From the NCBI GenBank assembly GCA_900230115.1, contig LT907983.1:558001-622000 (forward strand): a stretch of 64,000 bases of DNA. The letters run 5' to 3'. This DNA is from Spirosomataceae bacterium TFI 002 (GTDB taxonomy: Bacteria; Bacteroidota; Bacteroidia; Cytophagales; Spirosomataceae). The notes beneath the pieces were generated by a model that was not told the DNA's origin, ran no database searches, and saw only the letters and a list, made by a program, of their open reading frames with translations. Below are positions 47,260 through 55,062 of this stretch, piece by piece. The position numbers were made by a program, and so were the translations under genes. Each line of letters begins with the position of its first letter. The stretch's first letter is position 1.

Positions 47260-47781
47260 ATGATCGATTATAAAGACCACAAATACCTTGACCTAATTTT
47301 AATCTTTCTTAAGCAAATTGGAATTCCTTTTCGATTAGAAAAAATAAAGAGCGAACAATTTTTGCCTGGGATTTTAATAAGCAATGGCTCATTGATTATA
47401 GATGTGGATCAACTTCTATTCCCTGGTGATATCATGCACGAAGCGGGTCACATTGCCCTTGCTCCACCTGAAATCCGAAACTCTTTGAACAATCAGATAG
47501 ACAAGCAATTGGACTTTGACATGGCCACGCATGAACTAATGGCCGTATTGTGGTCTTATGCTGCTGCAGTGGAAGCAAAAATTCCACCAATAGTAGTTTT
47601 TCACCCAGAGGCGTACAAAGGTGAGAGTGAATTCTTGATTCAGTCTTTTGAGCAAGGAAACTATAATGGTTTACCTATGTTACAATGGCTTGGGATGACC
47701 TATGACGAGCAAAAAGCAATAGCAAATAATACCAAACCTTTTCCACACATGATAAGTTGGCTCAGGCCATTGAAAAAGTAA
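47260..47781 (+). CDS. HExxH metalloprotease-like protein, divergent from tail-collar 4
   Basis: A 173-residue protein from ATG 47260 (MIDYKDHKYLDLIL); the frame is open 26 codons upstream. The motif H60-E-A-G-H64 in IMHEAGHIALAP is a typical zincin site, and a later helix (MATHELMAVLWSYAAA) could supply a third ligand. No signal peptide is seen. It shares a 107-base intergenic region with tail-collar paralogue 4. Its possible role is maturation or turnover of a cassette protein. The zincin motif is clear; protease activity is inferred. Confidence 0.78.
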   Translation: MIDYKDHKYLDLILIFLKQIGIPFRLEKIKSEQFLPGILISNGSLIIDVDQLLFPGDIMHEAGHIALAPPEIRNSLNNQIDKQLDFDMATHELMAVLWSYAAAVEAKIPPIVVFHPEAYKGESEFLIQSFEQGNYNGLPMLQWLGMTYDEQKAIANNTKPFPHMISWLRPLKK

Positions 47782-47806
47782 AGTAGTTTCCATTAGGTCG
47801 TGGATT

Positions 47807-48955
47807 TTATTGCTTCGAATCATTCACAGCCACCGCAATCTTAGAATCGGCAGTGCCGTAATACAAGAACCACTTCCCCTTAAAATTGACGAGTCCTTCC
47901 ACAAAACAAACCTCGTTTACCTCGCCTATTTTTTCGTAGTCTTTATCAGGATAAATGAAATATCCCAGGGTGCGATCAAGTAATTTATGTGGTGCATCTT
48001 TGTCAAATAATGCTTGGCCTGCTGCATAGGTGAATTTTGGCAATTGGGGGTCGTTAAAATTGGCAGCATTGCTTCCGTTGTATATAAGCAAGATGCCTTC
48101 TTCCTTGTATAGGGCGAAAGGGCCTGGCTCCACTAACCTACTATCAAAATAGCCCATGCGTGGATGCAAAACCGTAATAATTTGCTTGTTTTCTTCGTTG
48201 ATGCACACATCCCAATTGATTAAATCTGAAGAACTGGCCAAAAATAAATTAGTATCACCAAAATACATCCAATATTTGCCATCAATCATTTTAGCGATGA
48301 TCTTTTCTCCTGTTTGCTCTACTACAATGGCTCCTGACTTGGACCACATGTCTTTATATTTATCGTCTTTGAGCACTAGCCCGTGCTTTTTCCAAGTTGT
48401 AAGGTCTTTTGAGCTAGCCAAACTTAGCCTTGCTGTTTTACCATCGTATGCTGTATAAGTCATAATGTAAGTACCATCAGCACTTTCTATAATTCTAGGA
48501 TCTTCTGCCCCATCAAAGTAACAACTTACACAATCTTCCGTAGTGGCTTCGCCAGCCATTTTTTTGTAATTCCACTCGTACACCTTCATGTCATCGTTAC
48601 TAGGATAAAAGACAGGAACAGGCGATTTCTTAAAATGAAGTCCGTCAGTACTTTTTGCCAATCCTATTCTTGATGTCCCATTGAGGTCCTGAGCTCTATA
48701 AAATAAGAAAACTGTATCTCCCTTAACTACAGCAGATGGATTAAGCACATTTCGCTCTTCCCAACTTATAGCCTTTTGAGAGATGGGGCAATCAAAGCTT
48801 AGATTTGCGGTAGGGCTTAAAATGGGGTTCAAGCTATCCACTTTTTCGAAAGTATTAAATGCCCAGCTTTCGTCTACTTGTTCAATATTTTGAGTTGGGT
48901 TTTCTCTGCACCCTAAGGCAAAAAGTACAAAGGATAAGGCGATTAGCTTTTTCAT
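47807..48955 (-). CDS. GH130-family glycosidase/phosphorylase lipoprotein
   Basis: A 382-residue lipoprotein with lipobox ALGC (C16). The five-bladed propeller of GH130 is recognised from VKGDTVFLFYRAQD, RIGLAKSTDGLHF, then DGAEDPRIIE with the proposed catalytic Asp, MTYTAYDGKTARLSLA, and the end FLYYGTADSKIAVAV. The family degrades beta-mannosides by phosphorolysis or hydrolysis; surface lipoproteins are more often hydrolases. A remnant of a related gene lies at 45119. Confidence 0.88.
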   Translation of the reverse strand: MKKLIALSFVLFALGCRENPTQNIEQVDESWAFNTFEKVDSLNPILSPTANLSFDCPISQKAISWEERNVLNPSAVVKGDTVFLFYRAQDLNGTSRIGLAKSTDGLHFKKSPVPVFYPSNDDMKVYEWNYKKMAGEATTEDCVSCYFDGAEDPRIIESADGTYIMTYTAYDGKTARLSLASSKDLTTWKKHGLVLKDDKYKDMWSKSGAIVVEQTGEKIIAKMIDGKYWMYFGDTNLFLASSSDLINWDVCINEENKQIITVLHPRMGYFDSRLVEPGPFALYKEEGILLIYNGSNAANFNDPQLPKFTYAAGQALFDKDAPHKLLDRTLGYFIYPDKDYEKIGEVNEVCFVEGLVNFKGKWFLYYGTADSKIAVAVNDSKQ

Positions 48956-48977
48956 AGGGTCGGTTCATAGGTGAGAT

Positions 48978-48985
48978 CAAATGTA
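48978..48985 (-). promoter_or_regulatory. Candidate -7 element of the GH130 gene
   Basis: Read on the minus strand this is TACATTTG, matching TAnnTTTG exactly, 22 bases before the start codon. A CAAA at 48999-49002 is too close to serve as the -33 element. Confidence 0.4.
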
Positions 48986-49062
48986 TTCATTTAATACCCA
49001 AACTTCACTTCTATTCCTTTTACTTCAATATTGCTCACTCCAATTTCCTATTGCTAAAAAGC

Positions 49063-49092
49063 AAAAGGCCGCCCTTCACAAGGCAGCCTCTT
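49063..49092 (-). terminator. Terminator of the NTF2-like gene
   Basis: A hairpin of AGGC/GCCT and GCC/GGC stems with one mismatch and one bulge. Read on the minus strand it ends in TTTTGCTTTTT, 25 bases after the stop at 49117. Confidence 0.7.
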
Positions 49093-49116
49093 AATGTTTA
49101 TTAATTACTTACGATC

Positions 49117-49983
49117 TTAGAATTTCCCGTTTCCGTTTTTGTGTTCGGTTGCTGGAGCTATTGTTTCCATCACATCCCAGTGTTCTGCAATTTTTCCATT
49201 TTCCACTCTGAAAAGGTCATAATATGAAGTTGGCTGTCCAGCGAAAGTCCCCTCACTCACTGTTAAGACAAAGTTTCCTTGTCCCAATACCATGTGATTT
49301 TTCTCTAAAATCATGGAAACACCATTTTTAGCCATTTCTTCTAGGGCTTTTCCTAGTCCAGACAAGCCATCTGCAATCATTGAGTTGTGTTGGATATAGT
49401 TATCGCCATCAAAGAAATTCGCCATTTTATCGAATTCTCCTTTTATCAAAACAGTATTTACAAAGTCTTTTACAATTGCCTTGTTAGCTTCCGTTTTATC
49501 TAAATCTACCAAGTTAGTGGCTCCATCTATTTGAGAACGGTTACTTGGATTCACAGGAGCAATTGCAGTTAAATTATCCCAATGCTCAACGATAAGTCCA
49601 TCTTCAAAACGGAAAATATCAAACCCTATTTTTGGCCCAAAGAAATCATATTCTGTTTGTGTAAATACGAAATCTCCATCTTCAAAAGCTCTTATTACTT
49701 TTGCCTTAAATCCACCTTCTGGTGCGTGGCTCATCACATCGCCAAAACCTGCCAAACCATCTCCTACAGCCAAGTTATGTTGAATGTATTTATTCGGATT
49801 AATGTACGATACAGGTGTCTGATCACCTGTGTTGAAACTGTTAAGTAGGGCAACTACTTTTTCTTTGTTGGTTAACTTCATTTCTTCAGTTTTTTGGGGA
49901 TCTATACTTGTACCTGTACTCTCTTGACAACCGCCTATTAAGAAGGCTGATAACATTAAATAAAAAATTGATTTTGTCTTCAT
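49117..49983 (-). CDS. Lipoprotein with two tandem SnoaL/NTF2-like domains
   Basis: A 288-residue lipoprotein (lipobox GGC, C19) made of two similar domains, about 40-150 and 165-280. Each has the YIQHN motif followed by GLAGFG/GLSGLG and ends with a FRFEDGLIVEHWD- or FRVENGKIAEHWD-type strand. NTF2-like SnoaL proteins bind or convert small polyketide-like molecules, and exported forms in Bacteroidota have no known substrate. It is an internal duplication by sequence. An AraC-family gene lies 105 bases upstream in the same direction and may control it. Confidence 0.88.
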   Translation of the reverse strand: MKTKSIFYLMLSAFLIGGCQESTGTSIDPQKTEEMKLTNKEKVVALLNSFNTGDQTPVSYINPNKYIQHNLAVGDGLAGFGDVMSHAPEGGFKAKVIRAFEDGDFVFTQTEYDFFGPKIGFDIFRFEDGLIVEHWDNLTAIAPVNPSNRSQIDGATNLVDLDKTEANKAIVKDFVNTVLIKGEFDKMANFFDGDNYIQHNSMIADGLSGLGKALEEMAKNGVSMILEKNHMVLGQGNFVLTVSEGTFAGQPTSYYDLFRVENGKIAEHWDVMETIAPATEHKNGNGKF

Positions 49984-50088
49984 CTCTTTGTTTGTTTATG
50001 TGTTTAAATTAACAATACAAAGGTGAGGGTATGAGAGCTGGTCATTGCTATAAAAAAACGACCAATGACTGTACAAATGGGAAAATTC

Positions 50089-50964
50089 CTAAAAAGAAGC
50101 TCTAAATTGCTCGGGTGTCATTCCTACATGTCTTTTGAAGTATTTAAAAAAGTTAGTAGTTTCTTCAAAACCTGAATTATATGCTATTTCCTTAATGGAG
50201 AGGGAGGTATTAATCAATAATCGTTTGATTTGCTTGATACTAACTTCGTCAATAAACTCTTTGGCTGACTTGCCTACAATACTTTGAGTAATGGTATTTA
50301 ATGTTTTAGAACCAATCCCTAAAGTGTCTGAATAGTCTGCTACACGAAGATTTTTGCTCACATTCTCTTCCACTCGCTCCTGAAAAGAAATAAACTGAGA
50401 TAAGTATTTTTTGTCCCAAAGCGTTTGATTGGACTTGGATTTAATTCTAAAAAGCTTGGTAATTAAGATTTGAAGCTCACTTCGTATAATTCCTAGGGAG
50501 TAATCATCCATTTCTTGAAAGTACTCTGCTCCCATTCTTTCTATTAACTCCCTAACTACCTCATAGTCGTCGTGCTGCAACTGTATTTTTGGCACACCCA
50601 AACTGTCATTAAATAACTGAAAGGATTTCTCCACCTCCAATTTCTCGAGATAGCTTATCAAAAAGTCATCTGTAAAAAGCAGCAAGTACCCTTGGGTATG
50701 AGGAGCATTATAAAACTGATGAATTTGATCTTTTTTTATGGTAAGAAGCGTACCTTTTTCGTACGCATGATCAGTGAAGTCTATCTTGTGTTTTCCGCTC
50801 CCTTCGGTGATTAGCATAAGGATAAAAAACTCAACTTTATGTAAGTTTTCGGGATGGTGATCATCATACTTTCTAAGGAAAAGATCTTCAAGTTTTATTA
50901 AATCAAAAGCCGACTTGGGGTTTTGAGCGTTTTTGAATTTTATTTTGACAGGTTTATCTTCCAT
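50089..50964 (-). CDS. AraC-family transcriptional regulator
   Basis: A 291-residue regulator with an N-terminal cupin-type sensor domain (about 40-130, GSGKHKIDFTDHAYEKG) and a C-terminal pair of HTH motifs (about 195-290; LRVADYSDTLGIGSKTL and LSIKEIAYNSGFEETTNFFK, then KRHVGMTPEQFR). The arrangement is typical for sugar- or stress-responsive activators. It sits between a small membrane-protein gene and the NTF2-like lipoprotein gene, all in one direction. Confidence 0.93.
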   Translation of the reverse strand: MEDKPVKIKFKNAQNPKSAFDLIKLEDLFLRKYDDHHPENLHKVEFFILMLITEGSGKHKIDFTDHAYEKGTLLTIKKDQIHQFYNAPHTQGYLLLFTDDFLISYLEKLEVEKSFQLFNDSLGVPKIQLQHDDYEVVRELIERMGAEYFQEMDDYSLGIIRSELQILITKLFRIKSKSNQTLWDKKYLSQFISFQERVEENVSKNLRVADYSDTLGIGSKTLNTITQSIVGKSAKEFIDEVSIKQIKRLLINTSLSIKEIAYNSGFEETTNFFKYFKRHVGMTPEQFRASF

Positions 50965-50994
50965 TTTTTACTTTTCAGACGTCATACTTTTCCC

Positions 50995-51369
50995 CTATTT
51001 AAGAATAACAGGAAGAGCAAACAATATTGCACCAATCAAGAACACAATTGTCAAAATATGAACCCATAATTCGTTTGCTCTTAAAAACACAAATTGCTGA
51101 ATTACTCTCACAAACCAAAATAAGGAAGTACCAATCAGAAACCACTTTCCCAGTTCGGTGCTTAAAAGCTCAACTGGAAAAGCAAAACATATACCTGCAG
51201 TAAATATGAAATAATAGATGAGCTGGATATTAAAGATTTGCATCACTGCCTTATTGGTAATACTCAACTTGAGCAATTGCTGATCCCAATGCAAAAGCTT
51301 CCAAAATGCAAGGTGAAAAATCACAAGCCCGACATTGAACAGCCCACAAAGTAGTATAATTGTTTCCAT
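50995..51369 (-). CDS. Small four-helix membrane protein
   Basis: A 124-residue protein with four hydrophobic helices (about 3-23, 48-70, 78-100, 105-122) and short loops; the C-terminal helix ends in LPVILK. No family recognised with certainty. It reads into the AraC gene (30-base gap), with the aspartyl-hydroxylase-like gene 43 bases upstream, and may share an operon. Confidence 0.8.
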   Translation of the reverse strand: METIILLCGLFNVGLVIFHLAFWKLLHWDQQLLKLSITNKAVMQIFNIQLIYYFIFTAGICFAFPVELLSTELGKWFLIGTSLFWFVRVIQQFVFLRANELWVHILTIVFLIGAILFALPVILK

Positions 51370-51412
51370 TTTAATACCTCACTTCATTTTGTTCATCAAG
51401 GCATCTTGCAAT

Positions 51413-52012
51413 TTACTTTATACTTTCTTTAATCAAACTTTTAAGCCATTCATTGGGAATCATATCGATCGTAAGATTCACTCGCTCTGTATCACCATCA
51501 TTGACCACTCTGTGCGGATCATTCAGTTTGAGATACCAACATTCGCCTGCTTTCATAGGCACTTCTTCTCCATTTAAGAAAAACTGCACTTTTTCATTAT
51601 TAAAAATCGGGACGGTTAGTCGAATTACAGACCTTTCAATTTCCAATGCCAAGGTTGGGTCTGTATGCTCCTTCACAATGGACATGGGTGCAAGACGAAG
51701 CAAACGCACAAGAGTAACTTTGGTATGCTTCTTAAAAGTATCTATTATTTCTGTAAAATATGGAGACTGCTTTAGTTGTGGAGTATCTAACCAGTCTGTC
51801 CAGGAACCATTGGCGTAGTCATCTGCTGGAGGCGGAAATGGCAAGGTTGTGTCAACCATATGTGCTGGGGCACGCAACTGAATCACATTGTAATATTCAA
51901 ATTGTCCGGCTTTTAAGGCTTCAAACTCCGCCCACATTTTCTCCGAATCAAAATTGAAAGGTAACTTGAGTCGATCTATAGAATTAATCTCTGAGGCTAT
52001 ATCCTGTGTCAT
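51413..52012 (-). CDS. Aspartyl/asparaginyl beta-hydroxylase-like oxygenase
   Basis: A 199-residue protein of the AspH-type double-stranded beta-helix family. The likely Fe(II) ligands are H116 and D118 in KEHTDP and H167 in LNDPHRVVN. R177 (in ERVNL) may bind 2-oxoglutarate. Bacterial members hydroxylate peptides or small molecules such as antibiotics or lipids. It is a second putative 2-oxoglutarate oxygenase in the window, about 5 kb from the JmjC-type gene. No substrate can be read. Confidence 0.85.
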   Translation of the reverse strand: MTQDIASEINSIDRLKLPFNFDSEKMWAEFEALKAGQFEYYNVIQLRAPAHMVDTTLPFPPPADDYANGSWTDWLDTPQLKQSPYFTEIIDTFKKHTKVTLVRLLRLAPMSIVKEHTDPTLALEIERSVIRLTVPIFNNEKVQFFLNGEEVPMKAGECWYLKLNDPHRVVNDGDTERVNLTIDMIPNEWLKSLIKESIK

Positions 52013-52089
52013 ATGTTAGTTTTATGCTATATCTAAAGTAAAGAAACGCCTTTTTTTTCGCATGTAAAAAAATGCTCCTAATAGAGCAC

Positions 52090-52123
52090 AAAAAAAAGTA
52101 GCCTGAGAATTCCCCAGGCTGCT
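52090..52123 (-). terminator. Terminator of the DUF4382 gene
   Basis: A 9-bp stem (AGTAGCCTG with CAGGCTGCT, one G-U) is followed on the minus strand by a run of at least seven T. It lies 23 bases after the DUF4382 stop. Confidence 0.88.
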
Positions 52124-52145
52124 CAATCCTATTTTTAACTATTTC

Positions 52146-53114
52146 TTAAAGACCTAATAAGCCGCCTACTTTGATATTCAAACTAAGGCTTGTCTCTGAA
52201 CCAGCTGTTACTGGAACACTTTCAATATTCGAAGAACTTTCTAGCTGTAACAATAAATCTAAGCCAGTAAGCACACCGCCTTGGTTAGACGCTTTTTCAC
52301 ATTGGATTTCATATTCTCCTTTTGGTAAAAACGCCAAAGTAAATGAGCCATCTGCTTGTACCATTGCACTTGTAACAGCATTTGGGAATTTAACTCCATC
52401 GGAACCCTTGGTCTCGCTTTCGGCATTGAATGTACCTTTTTTGTATACATATACCACTAAGTCACCGTTTGCTGCTGCCTTGTTTTCGATTTTACCTTTG
52501 ATGTTTCCTGTTTCTGACCTTACTTCGGAACGAACTGCCGTAGAAAGCTTATTATCAGATACAAAGGAATATTTTCCACCTTCGTTTTTAACAGCTTTTC
52601 TAAGGTCAAAATCAACTACTAAATCAATTTTACCTGATTCAGCCACTTTAAAGTTATCCTTCTTAAAGCTTACCTCCGCTGTTTGCTTACCGTCAAATGT
52701 CAAGGCTTCTTTTGAACCATCTGCATTTTGGATATAACAACCTGGAGCATTTCCGTTTTCATCTTTTGCAGCGTCAAAAACCAGCTCAATCTTGCTGTAA
52801 GTTCCTGCTGCCACTTCTTGCGAAAACAACGTTGCCGAATTACCATTCTGTAAAGCCAGTACGTTCACTGTCTTAGCTTGACTAAATCCCTCAAGCACCT
52901 TACCGTCGACTTTAATTTGTGTAACTGTAACAAATGCAGCACTCACATTGGCATCGTCAATGGGTGCATCGGTAATACTGATACTCATCTCCCCTTTTGC
53001 CGAATCAGGATCGTTGATATCTTGTTTGGGAGCAAAAATACCTTTTTCGCATGAGCTAAAAAGGAACAGACTGATAACCGTAATGGATGCTAAAATTTTG
53101 CTTTGGATGTTCAT
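52146..53114 (-). CDS. DUF4382 lipoprotein
   Basis: A 322-residue lipoprotein (lipobox FSSC, C22; start MNIQSKILAS at 53114, the frame being open 10 codons upstream). The DUF4382 domain (about 40-190) shows GEMSISITDAPIDDANVSA and AAGTYSKIELVFD. A second beta-sandwich module follows (about 205-320, DGSFTLAFLPKGEYEI). The family is common as a secreted lipoprotein in Bacteroidota, with no known activity. It stands alone between an oxygenase gene and a gene-poor region. Confidence 0.88.
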   Translation of the reverse strand: MNIQSKILASITVISLFLFSSCEKGIFAPKQDINDPDSAKGEMSISITDAPIDDANVSAAFVTVTQIKVDGKVLEGFSQAKTVNVLALQNGNSATLFSQEVAAGTYSKIELVFDAAKDENGNAPGCYIQNADGSKEALTFDGKQTAEVSFKKDNFKVAESGKIDLVVDFDLRKAVKNEGGKYSFVSDNKLSTAVRSEVRSETGNIKGKIENKAAANGDLVVYVYKKGTFNAESETKGSDGVKFPNAVTSAMVQADGSFTLAFLPKGEYEIQCEKASNQGGVLTGLDLLLQLESSSNIESVPVTAGSETSLSLNIKVGGLLGL

Positions 53115-53464
53115 ATTTATTTGTGTTTTGGTTTGTAAAGACATTTCTTAAAACATTGTTCCCTTTAATTAGTTAAACAAGGGTTAGCCCCATAGCTAAA
53201 TCCATCACTACAAGGTACATAGCTCGAGCACATCAAAGAAAAATCAACATATAATAGTCTCACTAACAGCCACTTAAACACAAAACACCAACAATTCAGA
53301 AACCTAACCTCGAAAATTCTACCTGTGGAATCTTTGCCACATTTTTGATTGAGCGGTATGAGGAATAGTTGATACATGTTGAGGTATATACGTAGCAAAT
53401 ATGAATTTCAATTCGCTATTGGCAAGAAATATCAACAGCCCCAAAGCCAATATTTGCGTGATTC

Positions 53465-53482
53465 CTCCCTAATATTAGGGAG
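53465..53482 (+). promoter_or_regulatory. Perfect 18-bp palindrome, candidate operator
   Basis: CTCCCTAATATTAGGGAG is its own reverse complement. It lies 22 bases before TAACTTTG, roughly where -33 contacts would be, and GAAAGCTTTC, a 10-bp palindrome, follows at 53494-53503. It is a strong candidate binding site for a dimeric regulator. No regulator gene is adjacent. Confidence 0.6.
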
Positions 53483-53504
53483 ATTATCGCATTGAAAGCT
53501 TTCG

Positions 53505-53512
53505 TAACTTTG
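53505..53512 (+). promoter_or_regulatory. Candidate -7 element for the secreted-protein gene
   Basis: TAACTTTG matches TAnnTTTG exactly. It is 67 bases before the start at 53580, leaving a leader of about 60 bases. Confidence 0.45.
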
Positions 53513-53579
53513 GATAAAGAAAAACAAGGTTGAATAGGCACATATACTGTACCTCTACATCTTCAAAACAATTTTTACC

Positions 53580-54500
53580 ATGAAAAAAAGCATACTATTC
53601 TCATTTCTATTTCTCTTATCTTCTATATCATACGCTCAAGTAACAGTAAGCGGAGCAACTACTTACCCTGATGCGAACCAGGCTTATCTTTTGAACCAAT
53701 CTTATTTTAATATTAATGCTCAGATTCAGGGTTTTGTACCAAAAGATGCAAACACAAACTCTTATTACTTCGATTTCTCAGCAATGGACAAATTTTGGAT
53801 AGTGAGAAAAAACAATAAATGGGTGATAGAAAGGGCAAATAGTGGCATGGCACTGTATCCGCTATATGTTTCCAATACAACGAGTACAGAACAAAATCCG
53901 CCTTGTGATATTGTATGGCAGGTATGGTCCGGAATACAATTTGAATATGGCAACACAATTGCCTATACTGGAAACAATGAAAGCGGGATTACGCTTGCTG
54001 GTTCATGTGTATGCCCTAGCATGATAAGCACAACCATAAACCCAACAAATATCCAGTTACCAATATTGAATAATACAGATTTCAATACTATTCCTAATCC
54101 GCATAAAGGAATGCTATCTTACAATACTAGTCTTAACAATGTTCCTGTTGTGTACGACGGAGCGTCGTGGAATGAGGTAATCTTAAACAAAAGTGGTACT
54201 GTCGCAATTACAGGATCTATTAAATATCCAATAGACGTAAATATGAATAGTAACTCTGCCACTGCTATGTTAGGAGTAAATTCTTATGCTTACGTGAGTA
54301 ACATGGGGACAGTAGCACTTACCATTCCTGATGCCAATACAAGCATCGGTCGACAATACTTAATTGTAAATCATGGTACTGGAGCTATTACACTCAATAT
54401 TCCTATCAAGTTAAGCTATAGTTCAACAGTACAAACCATTGCAGCTGGCAGTACTTTTAACATCATTTCTGATGGGTATAATTGGCATAAAGTGAATTGA
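53580..54500 (+). CDS. Secreted protein of unknown function
   Basis: A 306-residue protein with a signal peptide (MKKSILFSFL, cleaved near SYAQ, residue 20). A first domain (about 25-150) includes NKWVIERANSGMALYPLYV and a C-V-C cluster. A short repeat typical of Bacteroidota surface proteins follows (HKGMLSYNTSLNNVPVVYD, about 176-200). The C-terminal part (about 205-306) is rich in Ser, Thr and Gly, with alternating strands. No enzyme motif recognised. It follows a palindrome and promoter-like sequence. Confidence 0.8.
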   Translation: MKKSILFSFLFLLSSISYAQVTVSGATTYPDANQAYLLNQSYFNINAQIQGFVPKDANTNSYYFDFSAMDKFWIVRKNNKWVIERANSGMALYPLYVSNTTSTEQNPPCDIVWQVWSGIQFEYGNTIAYTGNNESGITLAGSCVCPSMISTTINPTNIQLPILNNTDFNTIPNPHKGMLSYNTSLNNVPVVYDGASWNEVILNKSGTVAITGSIKYPIDVNMNSNSATAMLGVNSYAYVSNMGTVALTIPDANTSIGRQYLIVNHGTGAITLNIPIKLSYSSTVQTIAAGSTFNIISDGYNWHKVN

Positions 54501-55062
54501 GTTACTTTTCTTTACAATTTTTAACACGAAGTCTACTCAAATTTTGAATAGGGTCTAAATGTGTTACTTCCTCTACATTTTGTTAAATGTTTATGATACC
54601 AGAGATATGATTCTTGCCACGCCCATTGACACCCAATACGGCGATTCTCAGCCGATCATTGGCACCAAAGGCACTTTGTGGAATGAAAGTAGGAATGGTA
54701 TACGCAGCCACAGTTGCTGGCACCACAGTTTTGAGCATAGCTCGACGATTCATCTTTTTCATGTTTTATTGGGTTGAATAGATGAACAATTTAGTAGTTT
54801 TTTGTGAGATTTATAAACTTATCTATTATTTGAATTTCAGTGTGTTATGACAAAATACTAACGTTTTTACCGAACATACCTTACTTGATATCATTACAAA
54901 AGTAATTATAATCAAAACCCCAATTTCTCAAAACTATTTAATCTTCGGTACACACAATGCTCAACCCTAAAAACCGTAAAATCCAAGTATCAAAACATGA
55001 CTGCCCATGACAGTTCAAATAAAATCTTTCAATAGGTTTATGGCGAAATAAACCCTGACCCC
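54501..55062 (-). other. Gene-poor region holding a decayed oxidoreductase start
   Basis: Apart from the Gfo/Idh/MocA fragment at 54583-54762, these 562 bases contain no supported gene. The 3' part leads into the GH78 gene, and I see no clear promoter consensus. Confidence 0.45.
54583..54762 (-). pseudogene. N-terminal fragment of a Gfo/Idh/MocA-family oxidoreductase
   Basis: A 59-codon frame from ATG 54762 to TAA 54583-54585 encodes a Tat-like leader (MNRRAML, then KTVVPATVAA) and the start of a Rossmann fold (RLRIAVLGVNGRGKNH). This is the exact beginning of Tat-exported Gfo/Idh/MocA oxidoreductases, which are normally about 400-450 residues. Everything after the first turn is gone, so it is a truncated relic left by a deletion, close to the GH78 gene. 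Confidence 0.75.

Larger units (their letters stand above)
53115..53579 (+). other. Gene-poor region before the secreted-protein gene
   Basis: No gene in these 465 bases. The right end carries a perfect 18-bp palindrome (53465-53482) followed by a promoter-like TAACTTTG (53505-53512), probably controlling the secreted-protein gene at 53580. Confidence 0.55.
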
